Assembly: GCF_025567385.1 (NCBI RefSeq)
Contig: NZ_JAOQJU010000006.1
Span: 62,001-126,000 of the forward strand
Direction: 5' to 3'
Length of the DNA stretch: 64,000 nucleotides
Source: Claveliimonas acetigenes
GTDB lineage: Bacteria; Bacillota; Clostridia; Lachnospirales; Lachnospiraceae
The notes below the pieces were generated by a model, which ran no database searches, had not been told where the DNA came from, and was given only the letters and a program-made list of their open reading frames with translations. The translations under genes were made by a program, and so were the position numbers. The stretch's first letter is position 1. Every line of letters starts with the position of its first letter. Positions 9,483 through 17,119 of the stretch are shown here, piece after piece.

Positions 9483-10112
9483 CTATCCGGCTTGCAATAT
9501 GGACCACACATCAAGGGGCGCTGTCTTTCCGCCACCAAGATCTGTCGTCTGAATTCCATATGCGCTCACTCCTATATCACAGGCTCCCATCTCGAGTTCC
9601 TGCCCTTCTACCGCATTTACAAATGTCACGCTGTCAAATACCGCTTCCGTCACTGCGTCCTTCACAAGCTCCGTGCATTCCTGCTCTGTACCATACGCAT
9701 ACAGATGGGTCACCGTCCCCGCTTTTTCATCCTTTTCAGGTTCCAGAATCTCCATCCAGCCTTCATTCACCTCATACTGATACAGTTCCGTCTCCTTCGC
9801 TTCATTCCGCGATCCATCTGCATTCACTGTCACAATTTTTTTACAGGGAACCGCTATCTTTACAAAAACAAACTCCGGATTCACCCCATTATTCTTAATC
9901 CGCGGATCTTTGGAAATATTTTTCATTGGCGTAATGTCTTTCGCTTCATCCGGATTCCAGTTCGGTTCCTGAATCTCCAGAGAAATCTTTCCCACCGTAA
10001 ATGTATTGGATACGCTCTCTTCGTCCGTAAAATACGCCATAATACCGCCTGCTGCCATTACACAGACTATTGCTGCTGTCAAAATAATTATTTTTATCCT
10101 TTTCTTCTTCAT
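9483..10112 (-). CDS. SipW-dependent TasA/camelysin-like protein, first operon gene
   Basis: 209 residues beginning MKKKRIKIII, then a hydrophobic segment and GIMAYFTDEESVSNTFTVG, a textbook SipW-type signal sequence. The start at 10112 follows AAAAGGAG; an upstream ATG at 10151 has no ribosome site. The body keeps the FVFVKIAVP strand of the TasA/camelysin family and ends in a region rich in acidic residues. First gene of the operon, about 220 bases downstream of a predicted promoter, and probably the main secreted subunit by position. That last point is inference. Confidence 0.77.
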   Translation of the reverse strand: MKKKRIKIIILTAAIVCVMAAGGIMAYFTDEESVSNTFTVGKISLEIQEPNWNPDEAKDITPMKNISKDPRIKNNGVNPEFVFVKIAVPCKKIVTVNADGSRNEAKETELYQYEVNEGWMEILEPEKDEKAGTVTHLYAYGTEQECTELVKDAVTEAVFDSVTFVNAVEGQELEMGACDIGVSAYGIQTTDLGGGKTAPLDVWSILQAG

Positions 10113-10216
10113 TCGCTTTTTCTCCTTTTCTAAATCATCTGGAGACAGCATTTCGATAAAATATAAATACAGATAAAGCCTATTACAAACATTTGTGATA
10201 CTTTTTTTGTTGTGAA

Positions 10217-10228
10217 CTAATGATACAT
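10217..10228 (-). other. Possible three-codon leader ORF in the fibre-operon leader
   Basis: Reading the minus strand, a near-perfect ribosome site GAGGAGG is followed at 7-base spacing by ATG TAT CAT TAG, encoding only Met-Tyr-His. It lies within the long untranslated leader of the SipW operon, about 105 bases before the first real start. It may be a minimal upstream ORF affecting leader stability or translation, or the relic of a lost gene. The remaining leader (10113-10343) also has a small GGCG-TTT-CGCC hairpin but no recognised riboswitch. Confidence 0.4.
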
Positions 10229-10343
10229 TTTCTTCCCTCCTCTACATTCTGTCACTGAAATAAATTGATGTGAAATATTGGCGAAACGCCGATTTAACTT
10301 AAGAACACTTTCTGCAAGAAACAGAAATGAATAAGTTGTACTT

Positions 10344-10372
10344 AACATAACACATTTTTGTTATGTTGACAA
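10344..10372 (-). promoter_or_regulatory. Promoter inside a perfect dyad, SipW/TasA operon
   Basis: On the minus strand TTGTCA (10367-10372), a 17-base spacer and TATGTT (10344-10349) form a good sigma-A promoter. The spacer and -10 box coincide with a perfect 9-bp inverted repeat, AACATAACA (10344-10352) and TGTTATGTT (10359-10367), separated by 6 bases. A repressor bound there would block RNA polymerase, so this is a likely operator for the surface-fibre operon. The regulator is unknown. Confidence 0.6.
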
Positions 10373-10394
10373 GTGTTTTTTTAATTATGTCTAT

Positions 10395-10425
10395 TAAAAA
10401 AGGAAGTGCCCACATGCACTCCCCG
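10395..10425 (-). terminator. Terminator of the Nif11-like gene
   Basis: On the minus strand GGGAGTGC and GGCACTTCC pair around a short loop and are followed by TTTTTTA. It lies just beyond the stop codon of the 96-residue protein gene and before the fibre-operon promoter. Confidence 0.7.
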
Positions 10426-10433
10426 TCCGTCAC

Positions 10434-10724
10434 TTAGGAATTTTCAATACTGGCAAAAAACAATTCATAAAAATCATCCTCTCCGGAAAGCATAGGCGAA
10501 TTTTCACCGCCGCCATTCGTACTCCGCTTCATAGCCGCATGAAATTCTTCTCCTGCACAGATTAATTCCATCTCATACAGCTCATATCCCAATTCCCTGC
10601 ACACCCGGCAAAAAGCCGACACCGGGTCCTTTTCTTTTCTGGTTGCGAGAAGCTTCTCCCTTACTTCCTGATCCTGCAGCGCTTTCCCCTGCAATTCATC
10701 CAGCATTCCTACAATATCTGCCAT
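10434..10724 (-). CDS. Small Nif11-like protein of unknown function
   Basis: 96 residues, good ribosome site AAGGAGGCGGCT before the ATG. The first 60 residues (ELQGKALQDQEVREKLLATR, then DPVSAFCRVCRELGYELYEMEL) resemble the helical Nif11 domain, known from nitrogen-fixation loci and as leader of some ribosomally made peptides. A glycine-rich STNGGGENSP stretch follows, then an acidic aromatic tail. The Gly-Gly-Gly could suggest a leader cleavage site, but no modification enzyme or peptidase-transporter is near, and from memory similar proteins in relatives keep the tail conserved, which argues against a variable core peptide. It follows nth by 51 bases and may be co-transcribed with it. Confidence 0.6.
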   Translation of the reverse strand: MADIVGMLDELQGKALQDQEVREKLLATRKEKDPVSAFCRVCRELGYELYEMELICAGEEFHAAMKRSTNGGGENSPMLSGEDDFYELFFASIENS

Positions 10725-10775
10725 AGCCGCCTCCTTACTTTTTTGTCTTCCTGTAAGTTTTCTGGGTTCATCTCT

Positions 10776-11423
10776 TTATATCCTCTTCTGGCATATATCA
10801 GCAAGGCAGCACCTGTCACAATATGGCTTCGTCCTTGCCGTACACACATCTCTTCCATGATAGACCAGCCGGTGGCAGAAATCACTGCCCTCCTCCGGCG
10901 GAATGATTTTCCACAACTCCATCTCCACCTTCTTCGGATCTTTAATCCCATCCACAAGCCCTATACGGTTTACCAGTCTGATACAATGTGTATCTGTTAC
11001 GATTGCAGGCTTCCCGAACACATCCCCCATAATCAGGTTCGCACTCTTTCTCCCCACGCCCGGAAGTTTCAAAAGAGCCTGAAAATCCTCCGGTATCTTT
11101 CCTCCATACTCATCCCGCAGCATTTTCATACAGCCGTTTATATCCCTTGCCTTGCTCTTTCCCAGACCGCAGGGACGCACAATTGCTTCGATATCGTCCA
11201 CATCAGCCTCCGCCAGGGCTTCCACGCTGGGGTACTTCTCATAGAGCCCTTCCACCACCACATTCACTCTGGCATCGGTACACTGAGCCGCCAGCCGGAC
11301 ACTAACCAGAAGCTTCCACGCCTGATCATAATCCAGCGTGCATCCCGCATCCGGATACTCTTTTTTGAGTCTCGCAATCACTTCAAGCGCAAGCTCCTGC
11401 TTCTCTCTTACCTCTGCTTCCAT
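10776..11423 (-). CDS. nth: Endonuclease III (DNA glycosylase/AP lyase)
   Basis: 215-residue base-excision repair enzyme that removes oxidised pyrimidines and cuts the abasic site. The helix-hairpin-helix motif LPGVGRKSA contains the catalytic Lys126, and Asp144 lies in VTDTH. The C-terminal 4Fe-4S ligands are Cys194, Cys202, Cys205 and Cys211, giving CX7CX2CX5C, one residue longer in the first gap than the usual CX6C. The start follows AGGAGGAGAAAA. The small Nif11-like gene lies directly downstream. Confidence 0.95.
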   Translation of the reverse strand: MEAEVREKQELALEVIARLKKEYPDAGCTLDYDQAWKLLVSVRLAAQCTDARVNVVVEGLYEKYPSVEALAEADVDDIEAIVRPCGLGKSKARDINGCMKMLRDEYGGKIPEDFQALLKLPGVGRKSANLIMGDVFGKPAIVTDTHCIRLVNRIGLVDGIKDPKKVEMELWKIIPPEEGSDFCHRLVYHGRDVCTARTKPYCDRCCLADICQKRI

Positions 11424-11438
11424 TTTTCTCCTCCTGCT

Positions 11439-12299
11439 CTACTCATTTGGCTTATAATAGAATTTTCCATCCAGTTTCTCTGTCTTCAATACATTTACAA
11501 AAGCATGTTCATCTGCTTCTTTGACCGCGCGGATTACCATTTTGCTCTCCGCACCGGACACTACCGAATACACAACCTTTTTTTCCTTTCCCTCGTAGGA
11601 GCCTTCTCCTTCCATAATTGTCGCCCCATGATTACTGGTTCTGGCAATCGCCCTGTAAACATCTTTTGCATTGTCCGTGACAACAAACAACGTCACCTGC
11701 TGGTACTTCCTGTAAAGCACGTGCAGCACCTGTGTAGAAGTATACTGGAAAATAATGGAATAAAGCGCCTTGTCCCAGCCAAACAGGATACCCGCCGCAG
11801 CCAGAATGACTACGTTCAGCCCCAATACCATGTTCCAGGAGTCTATCCCCTTCTTGTCAGACAGAAAGATTGCGATAAAATCCGTTCCCCCTGTAGTCGC
11901 ATTTACCATAAGACAGAGACTGATTACAGCGCCATTAATCAGGCCGCCGAAAATGCTGATCAGCAGGGTATCATACGTAATCACATACCCGGGAATGAAG
12001 TCTGTCAGCACACTGGTCAATACAATCATCAGACAGGAATACATGGTGAATTTCTTCCCGATAAACCGAAAACCTATGTACACCGGAAATGCATTCAGCG
12101 CTACATTAATCAGCGTATAGGGAAGTTCTACATGAAAAAACATCTCCGCCACACGCTGGATTAACAGCGTAATGCCAGTCGCCCCTCCCGGATAAAGTCC
12201 TCCGGTCCTGACAAAGGATTTGATATTCAGCGCCATAATAACGGATGCCAGACAGACTACGATGATTCTTTTTACATCTTCTTTTGGATTAAACTTCAT
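11439..12299 (-). CDS. YitT-family membrane protein (DUF161/DUF2179)
   Basis: 286 residues: five or so transmembrane segments within residues 10-200, including the family's conserved LYPGGATGITLLIQR and NATTGGTDFIA segments, and a soluble C-terminal DUF2179 domain (from about residue 205). The family is widespread in Firmicutes and of unknown function; transport has been suggested from topology. The ribosome site is AAAGGTGG. It lies upstream of nth, 15 bases away, so the two may be co-transcribed. Confidence 0.88.
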   Translation of the reverse strand: MKFNPKEDVKRIIVVCLASVIMALNIKSFVRTGGLYPGGATGITLLIQRVAEMFFHVELPYTLINVALNAFPVYIGFRFIGKKFTMYSCLMIVLTSVLTDFIPGYVITYDTLLISIFGGLINGAVISLCLMVNATTGGTDFIAIFLSDKKGIDSWNMVLGLNVVILAAAGILFGWDKALYSIIFQYTSTQVLHVLYRKYQQVTLFVVTDNAKDVYRAIARTSNHGATIMEGEGSYEGKEKKVVYSVVSGAESKMVIRAVKEADEHAFVNVLKTEKLDGKFYYKPNE

Positions 12300-12397
12300 G
12301 ACTTACCACCTTTTAAAATTTTTTTCTATCCCCGTCAGATATTATAACACCATTTGACAATTATTGCTCTTGTTTTTCTCAATATTTCCATGTACCA

Positions 12398-12445
12398 GAA
12401 AAAATCCCTGTCCTTATCGGAAAACCTCCGGCAAAGACAGGGACT
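12398..12445 (-). terminator. Terminator of the purine permease gene
   Basis: On the minus strand CCCTGTC (12436-12442) pairs with GACAGGG (12406-12412), with a further GCCGGAGG/CCGATAAGG-type inner part, followed by ATTTTTT. It lies just downstream of the permease stop codon. Confidence 0.8.
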
Positions 12446-12476
12446 TCATTCATTTCTATTGTTTTGAGTTTCCTTT

Positions 12477-13859
12477 TTATAACAAAATGTATTTGAGGAT
12501 AAACAATATGGCAAGCACATACATCAAAAGACTGATTTTCTTTTCTTTCGCCTTACCAGTCAGAAGATTCAGCACAACATATGAGATAACTCCCATGGAA
12601 ATTCCTTCAGAAATACTGTAGAAGAACGGCATCGCTCCAATACAGATATAACAGGGAATCGCCTCTGACAACTCGTTGAAGTCAATATTCACCACATTTG
12701 TCAACATATAGAATCCAACTACCACCAATGCGGGTGCCGTTGCAAAGGACGGAATTGCAAGGAAAATCGGCGACAGGAACAAAGACAGCCCGAACAGGAT
12801 TGCTGTAGTCACTGCCGTAAGCCCGGTTCTTCCGCCTTCTGACACACCGGATGCACTTTCAACAAAAGTGGTTGTTGTGGACGTCCCCAATATTGCTCCT
12901 GCTGTCGTTGCAACTGCATCCGCCATCAGAGCTCCTTTGATATGCGGAAGCTTCCCATCCTTGTCCAGCATCCCTGCCTTAGCAGACACACCGATCAATG
13001 TTCCAATAGTATCAAACATATCTACGAACAGAAACGCAAAAAGAATGACTACAAAATTCAAGGAGAAGATTCCTGAAAAATCAAGCTTCCCAAACACCGG
13101 CGCTATACTTGGGATCGACAGGCCGCTGCTGAAATCCGGAAGCAGCCCGTAAAAACCCAGCTCTGGATTTGGAACATATAATCCCGCAAACTGACAGATA
13201 ATACCAAGAAGCCAGGTAATTAAGATTCCCCACAGAATGTTTCCTTTCACATTTTTAATCACCAGGATTCCCGTAATAAGAATACCGATGATCGCAAGAA
13301 GTACTGTAATTCCTACATCGTTAAAGGTTGCCGCAGTACCGTTCACTTCATTGTACGCATCAACAGAAAATAACTGAAGCAAGGTAGAGCCTCCGATAAC
13401 AATATTCGCATTCTGCAGACCGATAAATGCAATGAACAGACCGATTCCAACGCTGACCGCCGCCTTAAGATTCTGCGGGATTGCATTGAAAATCGCCTCA
13501 CGGACATTCGTTAATGACAGAATGATAAAGATAATACCCTCTGCAAACACTGCCGTCAACGCATACTGCCAGCTGTAACCCATGCCAAGGACTACCGTAT
13601 AGGCAAAATATGCATTCAGCCCCATGCCCGGCGCCAGAGCAAATGGATAATTTGCAAATACTGCCATCAAAAGCGTACCAATCAAAGAAGCAACCGCCGT
13701 AGCTGTAAATACTGCCCCCTGATCCATCCCTGCTGCGGAAAGGATGCTGGGATTAACCGCCAGAATATAGGCCATCGTCATAAAGGTGGTTATACCGGCA
13801 ATAATTTCCGTCTTAACATCCGTGCCATTTTCACTGAGCTTAAAAAATTTTTCTAACAT
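12477..13859 (-). CDS. NCS2-family purine permease (guanine/hypoxanthine type)
   Basis: 460 residues with about 12 to 14 hydrophobic segments. The N-terminus TEIIAGITTFMTMAYILAVNP, the GMGLNAYFAYTV segment and GTSTTTTFVESASG are hallmarks of the AzgA/PbuG branch of the NCS2 (nucleobase:cation symporter 2) family. It probably imports guanine, hypoxanthine or adenine together with protons. The gene is monocistronic, with its own promoter and terminator. No purine riboswitch fits in the 140 bases upstream. Confidence 0.9.
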   Translation of the reverse strand: MLEKFFKLSENGTDVKTEIIAGITTFMTMAYILAVNPSILSAAGMDQGAVFTATAVASLIGTLLMAVFANYPFALAPGMGLNAYFAYTVVLGMGYSWQYALTAVFAEGIIFIILSLTNVREAIFNAIPQNLKAAVSVGIGLFIAFIGLQNANIVIGGSTLLQLFSVDAYNEVNGTAATFNDVGITVLLAIIGILITGILVIKNVKGNILWGILITWLLGIICQFAGLYVPNPELGFYGLLPDFSSGLSIPSIAPVFGKLDFSGIFSLNFVVILFAFLFVDMFDTIGTLIGVSAKAGMLDKDGKLPHIKGALMADAVATTAGAILGTSTTTTFVESASGVSEGGRTGLTAVTTAILFGLSLFLSPIFLAIPSFATAPALVVVGFYMLTNVVNIDFNELSEAIPCYICIGAMPFFYSISEGISMGVISYVVLNLLTGKAKEKKISLLMYVLAILFILKYILL

Positions 13860-13911
13860 TTCTTTCCCCCTTCTTTTCTCTAATTTTTAGTATTGACAAA
13901 AATACTATTTC

Positions 13912-13940
13912 AGCATAACACAATTGCAAAATTATTTCAA
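13912..13940 (-). promoter_or_regulatory. Promoter of the purine permease gene
   Basis: On the minus strand TTGAAA (13935-13940), 17 bases, TATGCT (13912-13917). The same bases read on the plus strand (TTTCAA, 18 bases, TAAAAT at 13959-13964) could serve the divergent glycosyltransferase gene, so the two promoters may share one -35 element and compete. Confidence 0.5.
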
Positions 13941-14001
13941 TTTTTTCCCAATCCATGTTAAAATAGATGTCAAATAATTTGAGGACAGGAGTGTATTAAT
14001 T

Positions 14002-15306
14002 ATGGAGCCAACCGTCAGCATTATTGTGCCGGTATACAATGCCGAGGGCACACTTACCCGCTGCATCGACAGCATTTTGAACCAAGAATATAACGACTTT
14101 GAACTTTTACTGATTGATGACGGTAGCCAGGACTCTTCCGGCGCCATCTGCGACAGCTATGCCTCTGCAGATTCCCGTGTCCGCGTCGTCCATAAGGTAA
14201 ATTCGGGCGTTTCTGATTCCAGAAATCTTGCTCTTGACATGGCACGCGGCACATACCTTCAATTTCTGGACAGCGATGACTGGATTACCCCAAACGCCAC
14301 CCGGCTCTTGGTAGAAACTGCCGAGCACTATCACTGTGACATGGTAATTTCTGATTTCTACCGGGTTGTTGGAAAACGGGTATCCCATAAGGGCAATATA
14401 GAGGAAGACTGCGTACTGACCCGAGAAGAATTTGCTGCACATATGCTTGAAAATCCGGCAGATTTCTACTACGGCGTACTCTGGAACAAACTGTTCCGCC
14501 GCAGTATCGTTGAAAGCCATCATCTCCGCATGGACACTCATATCAGCTGGTGTGAGGATTTTATGTTTAATCTGGAATATATCCGTTATGCAGACGTCTT
14601 CTTCGCCCTTCAGGTGCCAATTTATTATTATGTAAAAACCAAAGGTTCTCTTGCCAGTCAGGGAATGAACATTTCCAAGACTATCAAGATGAAACTCATG
14701 GTCTTTGAATATTATCATAATTTTTATAAGCATGTCCTGGACGAAGCAGATTATGAGAAGAACCGGCTGCAGGTCTACCGTTTTCTGGTGGATGCTGCAA
14801 ATGATGGCATCGTACCGCCCACCATCCTGCCCGGTTCCAAGAAATTGGGAGAAGAAAGAAGCCAGGTCTCAGCAGATGTCCTGGCCGCCGAGGGCTTCCT
14901 CATGGATGACTACCGGAGCCGGAAGCTTATGGATTACTATCTGGAACCCATTGCCCTGAAAAATGACCTGACGCTGGATGAAGTCCGTCTTCTGATGTAC
15001 TTAACCCAGCCTCACCACAGCAGCAGCCGGAAAGAACTTGCAGACTTTGCGAATTTATCTCTGCGAAGCCTGTCCGTACTGCTCCAGAAGCTTTCCTCCA
15101 AAAATTATCTAAAGGTGGAAAATAAACGAAGCTCCAAACAGCTTCAGATTGTGTTCCTCCCCCTTGCCACACCGGTTCTGGCCGAGATTTCCACCGCCCA
15201 AGGAAATTATGACCGCGCACGTTTTGCCGGATTTACAGAGGATGATTTGATTCAATATGCATATTTTACAGAAAAAATCAAGCACAATATGCAGAAAATC
15301 CTTTAA
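14002..15306 (+). CDS. Family 2 glycosyltransferase fused to a MarR-like domain
   Basis: 434 residues. Residues 3-240 are a GT-A type family 2 glycosyltransferase: SIIVPVYN start, LIDDGSQD sugar-nucleotide site and the Asp90-Ser-Asp92-Asp93 metal motif. From about residue 310 to the end the sequence instead reads like a MarR-family winged helix: TLDEVRLLMYL, then RKELADFANLSLRSLSVLL as the helix-turn-helix, NYLKVENK wing, and a final FTEDDLIQYAYFTEKI helix as in MarR dimer helices. The frame is continuous with no stop or alternative ribosome site between the parts. No membrane segments. Acceptor and role are unknown. A glycosyltransferase carrying a DNA-binding-type domain is unusual. Ribosome site AGGACAGGAG. 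Confidence 0.75.
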   Translation: MEPTVSIIVPVYNAEGTLTRCIDSILNQEYNDFELLLIDDGSQDSSGAICDSYASADSRVRVVHKVNSGVSDSRNLALDMARGTYLQFLDSDDWITPNATRLLVETAEHYHCDMVISDFYRVVGKRVSHKGNIEEDCVLTREEFAAHMLENPADFYYGVLWNKLFRRSIVESHHLRMDTHISWCEDFMFNLEYIRYADVFFALQVPIYYYVKTKGSLASQGMNISKTIKMKLMVFEYYHNFYKHVLDEADYEKNRLQVYRFLVDAANDGIVPPTILPGSKKLGEERSQVSADVLAAEGFLMDDYRSRKLMDYYLEPIALKNDLTLDEVRLLMYLTQPHHSSSRKELADFANLSLRSLSVLLQKLSSKNYLKVENKRSSKQLQIVFLPLATPVLAEISTAQGNYDRARFAGFTEDDLIQYAYFTEKIKHNMQKIL

Positions 15307-15333
15307 AGGATCCAATTTTTCCGGGCATTCTGC

Positions 15334-16275
15334 TTATGCTATCCCCTCAACCAGGACAGAAAACATAAGCAAGAAAATCCCCAAAACCATCATGCCAATC
15401 CCGACGGCAATCAGCAAAATCAAAGTCTGTTTCTTTTCTCTCGGGAATACACCGTTCTCATATCCGGGCTGTCCCTTATGGAGCAGATAATTTCCCAGAT
15501 AAATAAGAAGCGGCGCTGCCCCTCCGTACATAACATAAAGTGCAACGGAACCAAGGGGCAGCTCTGTCATCTGGGCAGAAGTCCCCGCCGCCTGAATCAG
15601 GTCTGTCCCGGTCATCTTCAGCAGAGCATTTAAAACAGCCAGTAACAGAATGGGAAAGGCATTATTTATCAGATGAAACAGCATATTATAGAACATATTC
15701 TCCGTCTCAAACAGCAGATACCCCATCGCAATCCCCAAAAGCATTGTCGGCACCATACGCCAGATACTGCCGTGAAAAGCTCCGAAAATAACCGATACAA
15801 TGATAATTGCCGCCCATCTGTTCTTCATACTCCGAAAACAGCTAAGAAGCGCTCCGCGGAAAGCCATCTCCTCACAAATTGCCGGGGTAAGCGAAATAAC
15901 CAGTAAGGACAGAAGCACCGGAGCGCTCACCATAACATCCTGAATTCCCTGTCCTGCCCCCATCACTTCCTGTGGGAAAAAGTATGCAATCACCATGGTA
16001 ATCAGCAATGCGCCCCAGTATGCCCCTATCCAGAGCACCACCGTTCCGGCTATTTTCACTGCTTCCGGCTTCTTGAACGGGAAAATGCTCCGCAGCCTGC
16101 CCCGGAAAATCAGAAAAACTCCCACCGCTATCACCACCAGCAGCGCTTCACTAACTACCGTACCCAAAAGCCCCATCCAGGCTCCCAGGAAATCGCTCAG
16201 CCAGAAAATATCTATGGCATACAAAACAACCAGTAATACTGCAATTCCATATGGTTTTAATTTCTTTCTATTCAT
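15334..16275 (-). CDS. CPBP-family intramembrane metalloprotease
   Basis: 313 residues with about eight hydrophobic segments. The three CPBP (Abi/CAAX protease and bacteriocin-processing) motifs are all present: EEMAFR, FGAFHG and HLINNAF, which supply the glutamates, histidines and asparagine of the intramembrane active site. Substrates are unknown; relatives process prenylated proteins or confer self-immunity to bacteriocins. The start at 16275 follows AAAGGAGACGG and overlaps the upstream DUF5714 gene by 8 bases, so the pair is coupled. Confidence 0.87.
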   Translation of the reverse strand: MNRKKLKPYGIAVLLVVLYAIDIFWLSDFLGAWMGLLGTVVSEALLVVIAVGVFLIFRGRLRSIFPFKKPEAVKIAGTVVLWIGAYWGALLITMVIAYFFPQEVMGAGQGIQDVMVSAPVLLSLLVISLTPAICEEMAFRGALLSCFRSMKNRWAAIIIVSVIFGAFHGSIWRMVPTMLLGIAMGYLLFETENMFYNMLFHLINNAFPILLLAVLNALLKMTGTDLIQAAGTSAQMTELPLGSVALYVMYGGAAPLLIYLGNYLLHKGQPGYENGVFPREKKQTLILLIAVGIGMMVLGIFLLMFSVLVEGIA

Positions 16276-16984
16276 AAGCCGTCTCCTTTTCGTAAAATGG
16301 GCATGCATGCCGGATACACTGTTCATTCTCTCCGCAGAAACTGCACACAGTCTTCCGGGGCATCTCCAGCCTGATTCCAAATTCTTCATCAATCCCCTCA
16401 GATGCCGCCTGTACCGCCAGGAAGGAATCTCTCTTGCAGCATCTCGGTCCGCCACAGGAACCAATCTTCTGCAATGCTCTTGCCGTCATAAGATTTGCCT
16501 GTCCCCAGGATTTTCCGCTTAAAGGCGTCGCTTTCTTCATAATGCTGAACGCAATCCCCGTACTGACCGCCGCCCCGCAGCATCCCCAGAATCCGCAGAT
16601 GCCGCCCGGTACTTCTCTGCCTCTGCGTACCATCTCTTCCATCGCCCACGGATAATCTATCTGGCCGCCGCAATTATGGTATACAGTCAAAAGAACGGCT
16701 CCCACCAGCACGTGATGCTCCGGTCCATGCATATAGATATAAGGATTATCCATGATTTCCTGCATCAAACAGATGGGGTTCCTGCTGCCTGATTTCCTGC
16801 AGACTTCCTCTATCACTTCAATCCCACGCTTGCTGTGACAAACATCACACACATAATGTCCGTCCTCACAGCTTACATTATTCTCAAACTTCTTATGACA
16901 AATGCTGCACTCCATTTCTCTGGCATTCTCATAGTATAATAATGGCTTCCCACACACCAGACATGCGCCTCTTTTTCCTGACAT
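16268..16984 (-). CDS. DUF5714 cysteine-rich protein
   Basis: 238 residues with many cysteines: an N-terminal zinc-ribbon-like part (CLVCG, CSIC, CDVC) and a DUF5714 domain with GGICGFWGCCGAAVS and GPRCCKRD, ending in a CSFCGENEQC segment. No enzyme activity is established for the family as far as I know; the paired cysteines suggest metal or cluster binding. I chose the ATG at 16984 because a GGAGAAAGGG site precedes it; the ATG at 17005 has none. Coupled to the CPBP protease gene downstream. Confidence 0.75.
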   Translation of the reverse strand: MSGKRGACLVCGKPLLYYENAREMECSICHKKFENNVSCEDGHYVCDVCHSKRGIEVIEEVCRKSGSRNPICLMQEIMDNPYIYMHGPEHHVLVGAVLLTVYHNCGGQIDYPWAMEEMVRRGREVPGGICGFWGCCGAAVSTGIAFSIMKKATPLSGKSWGQANLMTARALQKIGSCGGPRCCKRDSFLAVQAASEGIDEEFGIRLEMPRKTVCSFCGENEQCIRHACPFYEKETAYE

Positions 16985-17063
16985 ATGTATCCCTTTCTCC
17001 TTCATAATTATACAAAAATATTCAGAATTTCTTCAGAAATTACCACCCTTTATCTTTAATTGT

Positions 17064-17090
17064 TTTTTGTACACTATTCCTATACAAAAA
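17064..17090 (+). promoter_or_regulatory. Inverted repeat upstream of the CmpB-like gene
   Basis: TTTTTGTA (17064-17071) and TACAAAAA (17083-17090) are perfect inverted copies separated by 11 bases, about 30 bases before the start codon and next to a possible TATAC -10 element. A plausible operator; the binding protein is unknown. Confidence 0.35.
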
Positions 17091-17119
17091 CGATGCACTT
17101 ACATAAAGGGGGATTCATT

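Noticed and set aside
10709..10957. 82-codon minus-strand frame over the nth end
   Set aside because: It is a shadow of nth in another frame with no ribosome site and no recognisable protein.
10743..12164. 473-codon plus-strand frame
   Set aside because: It lies opposite nth and the YitT gene, both of which have clear family motifs; the long frame is a by-product of their codon use.
13860..14001. Possible purine riboswitch before the NCS2 permease
   Set aside because: The short upstream region lacks the conserved core of the purine aptamer and is mostly filled by two promoters.
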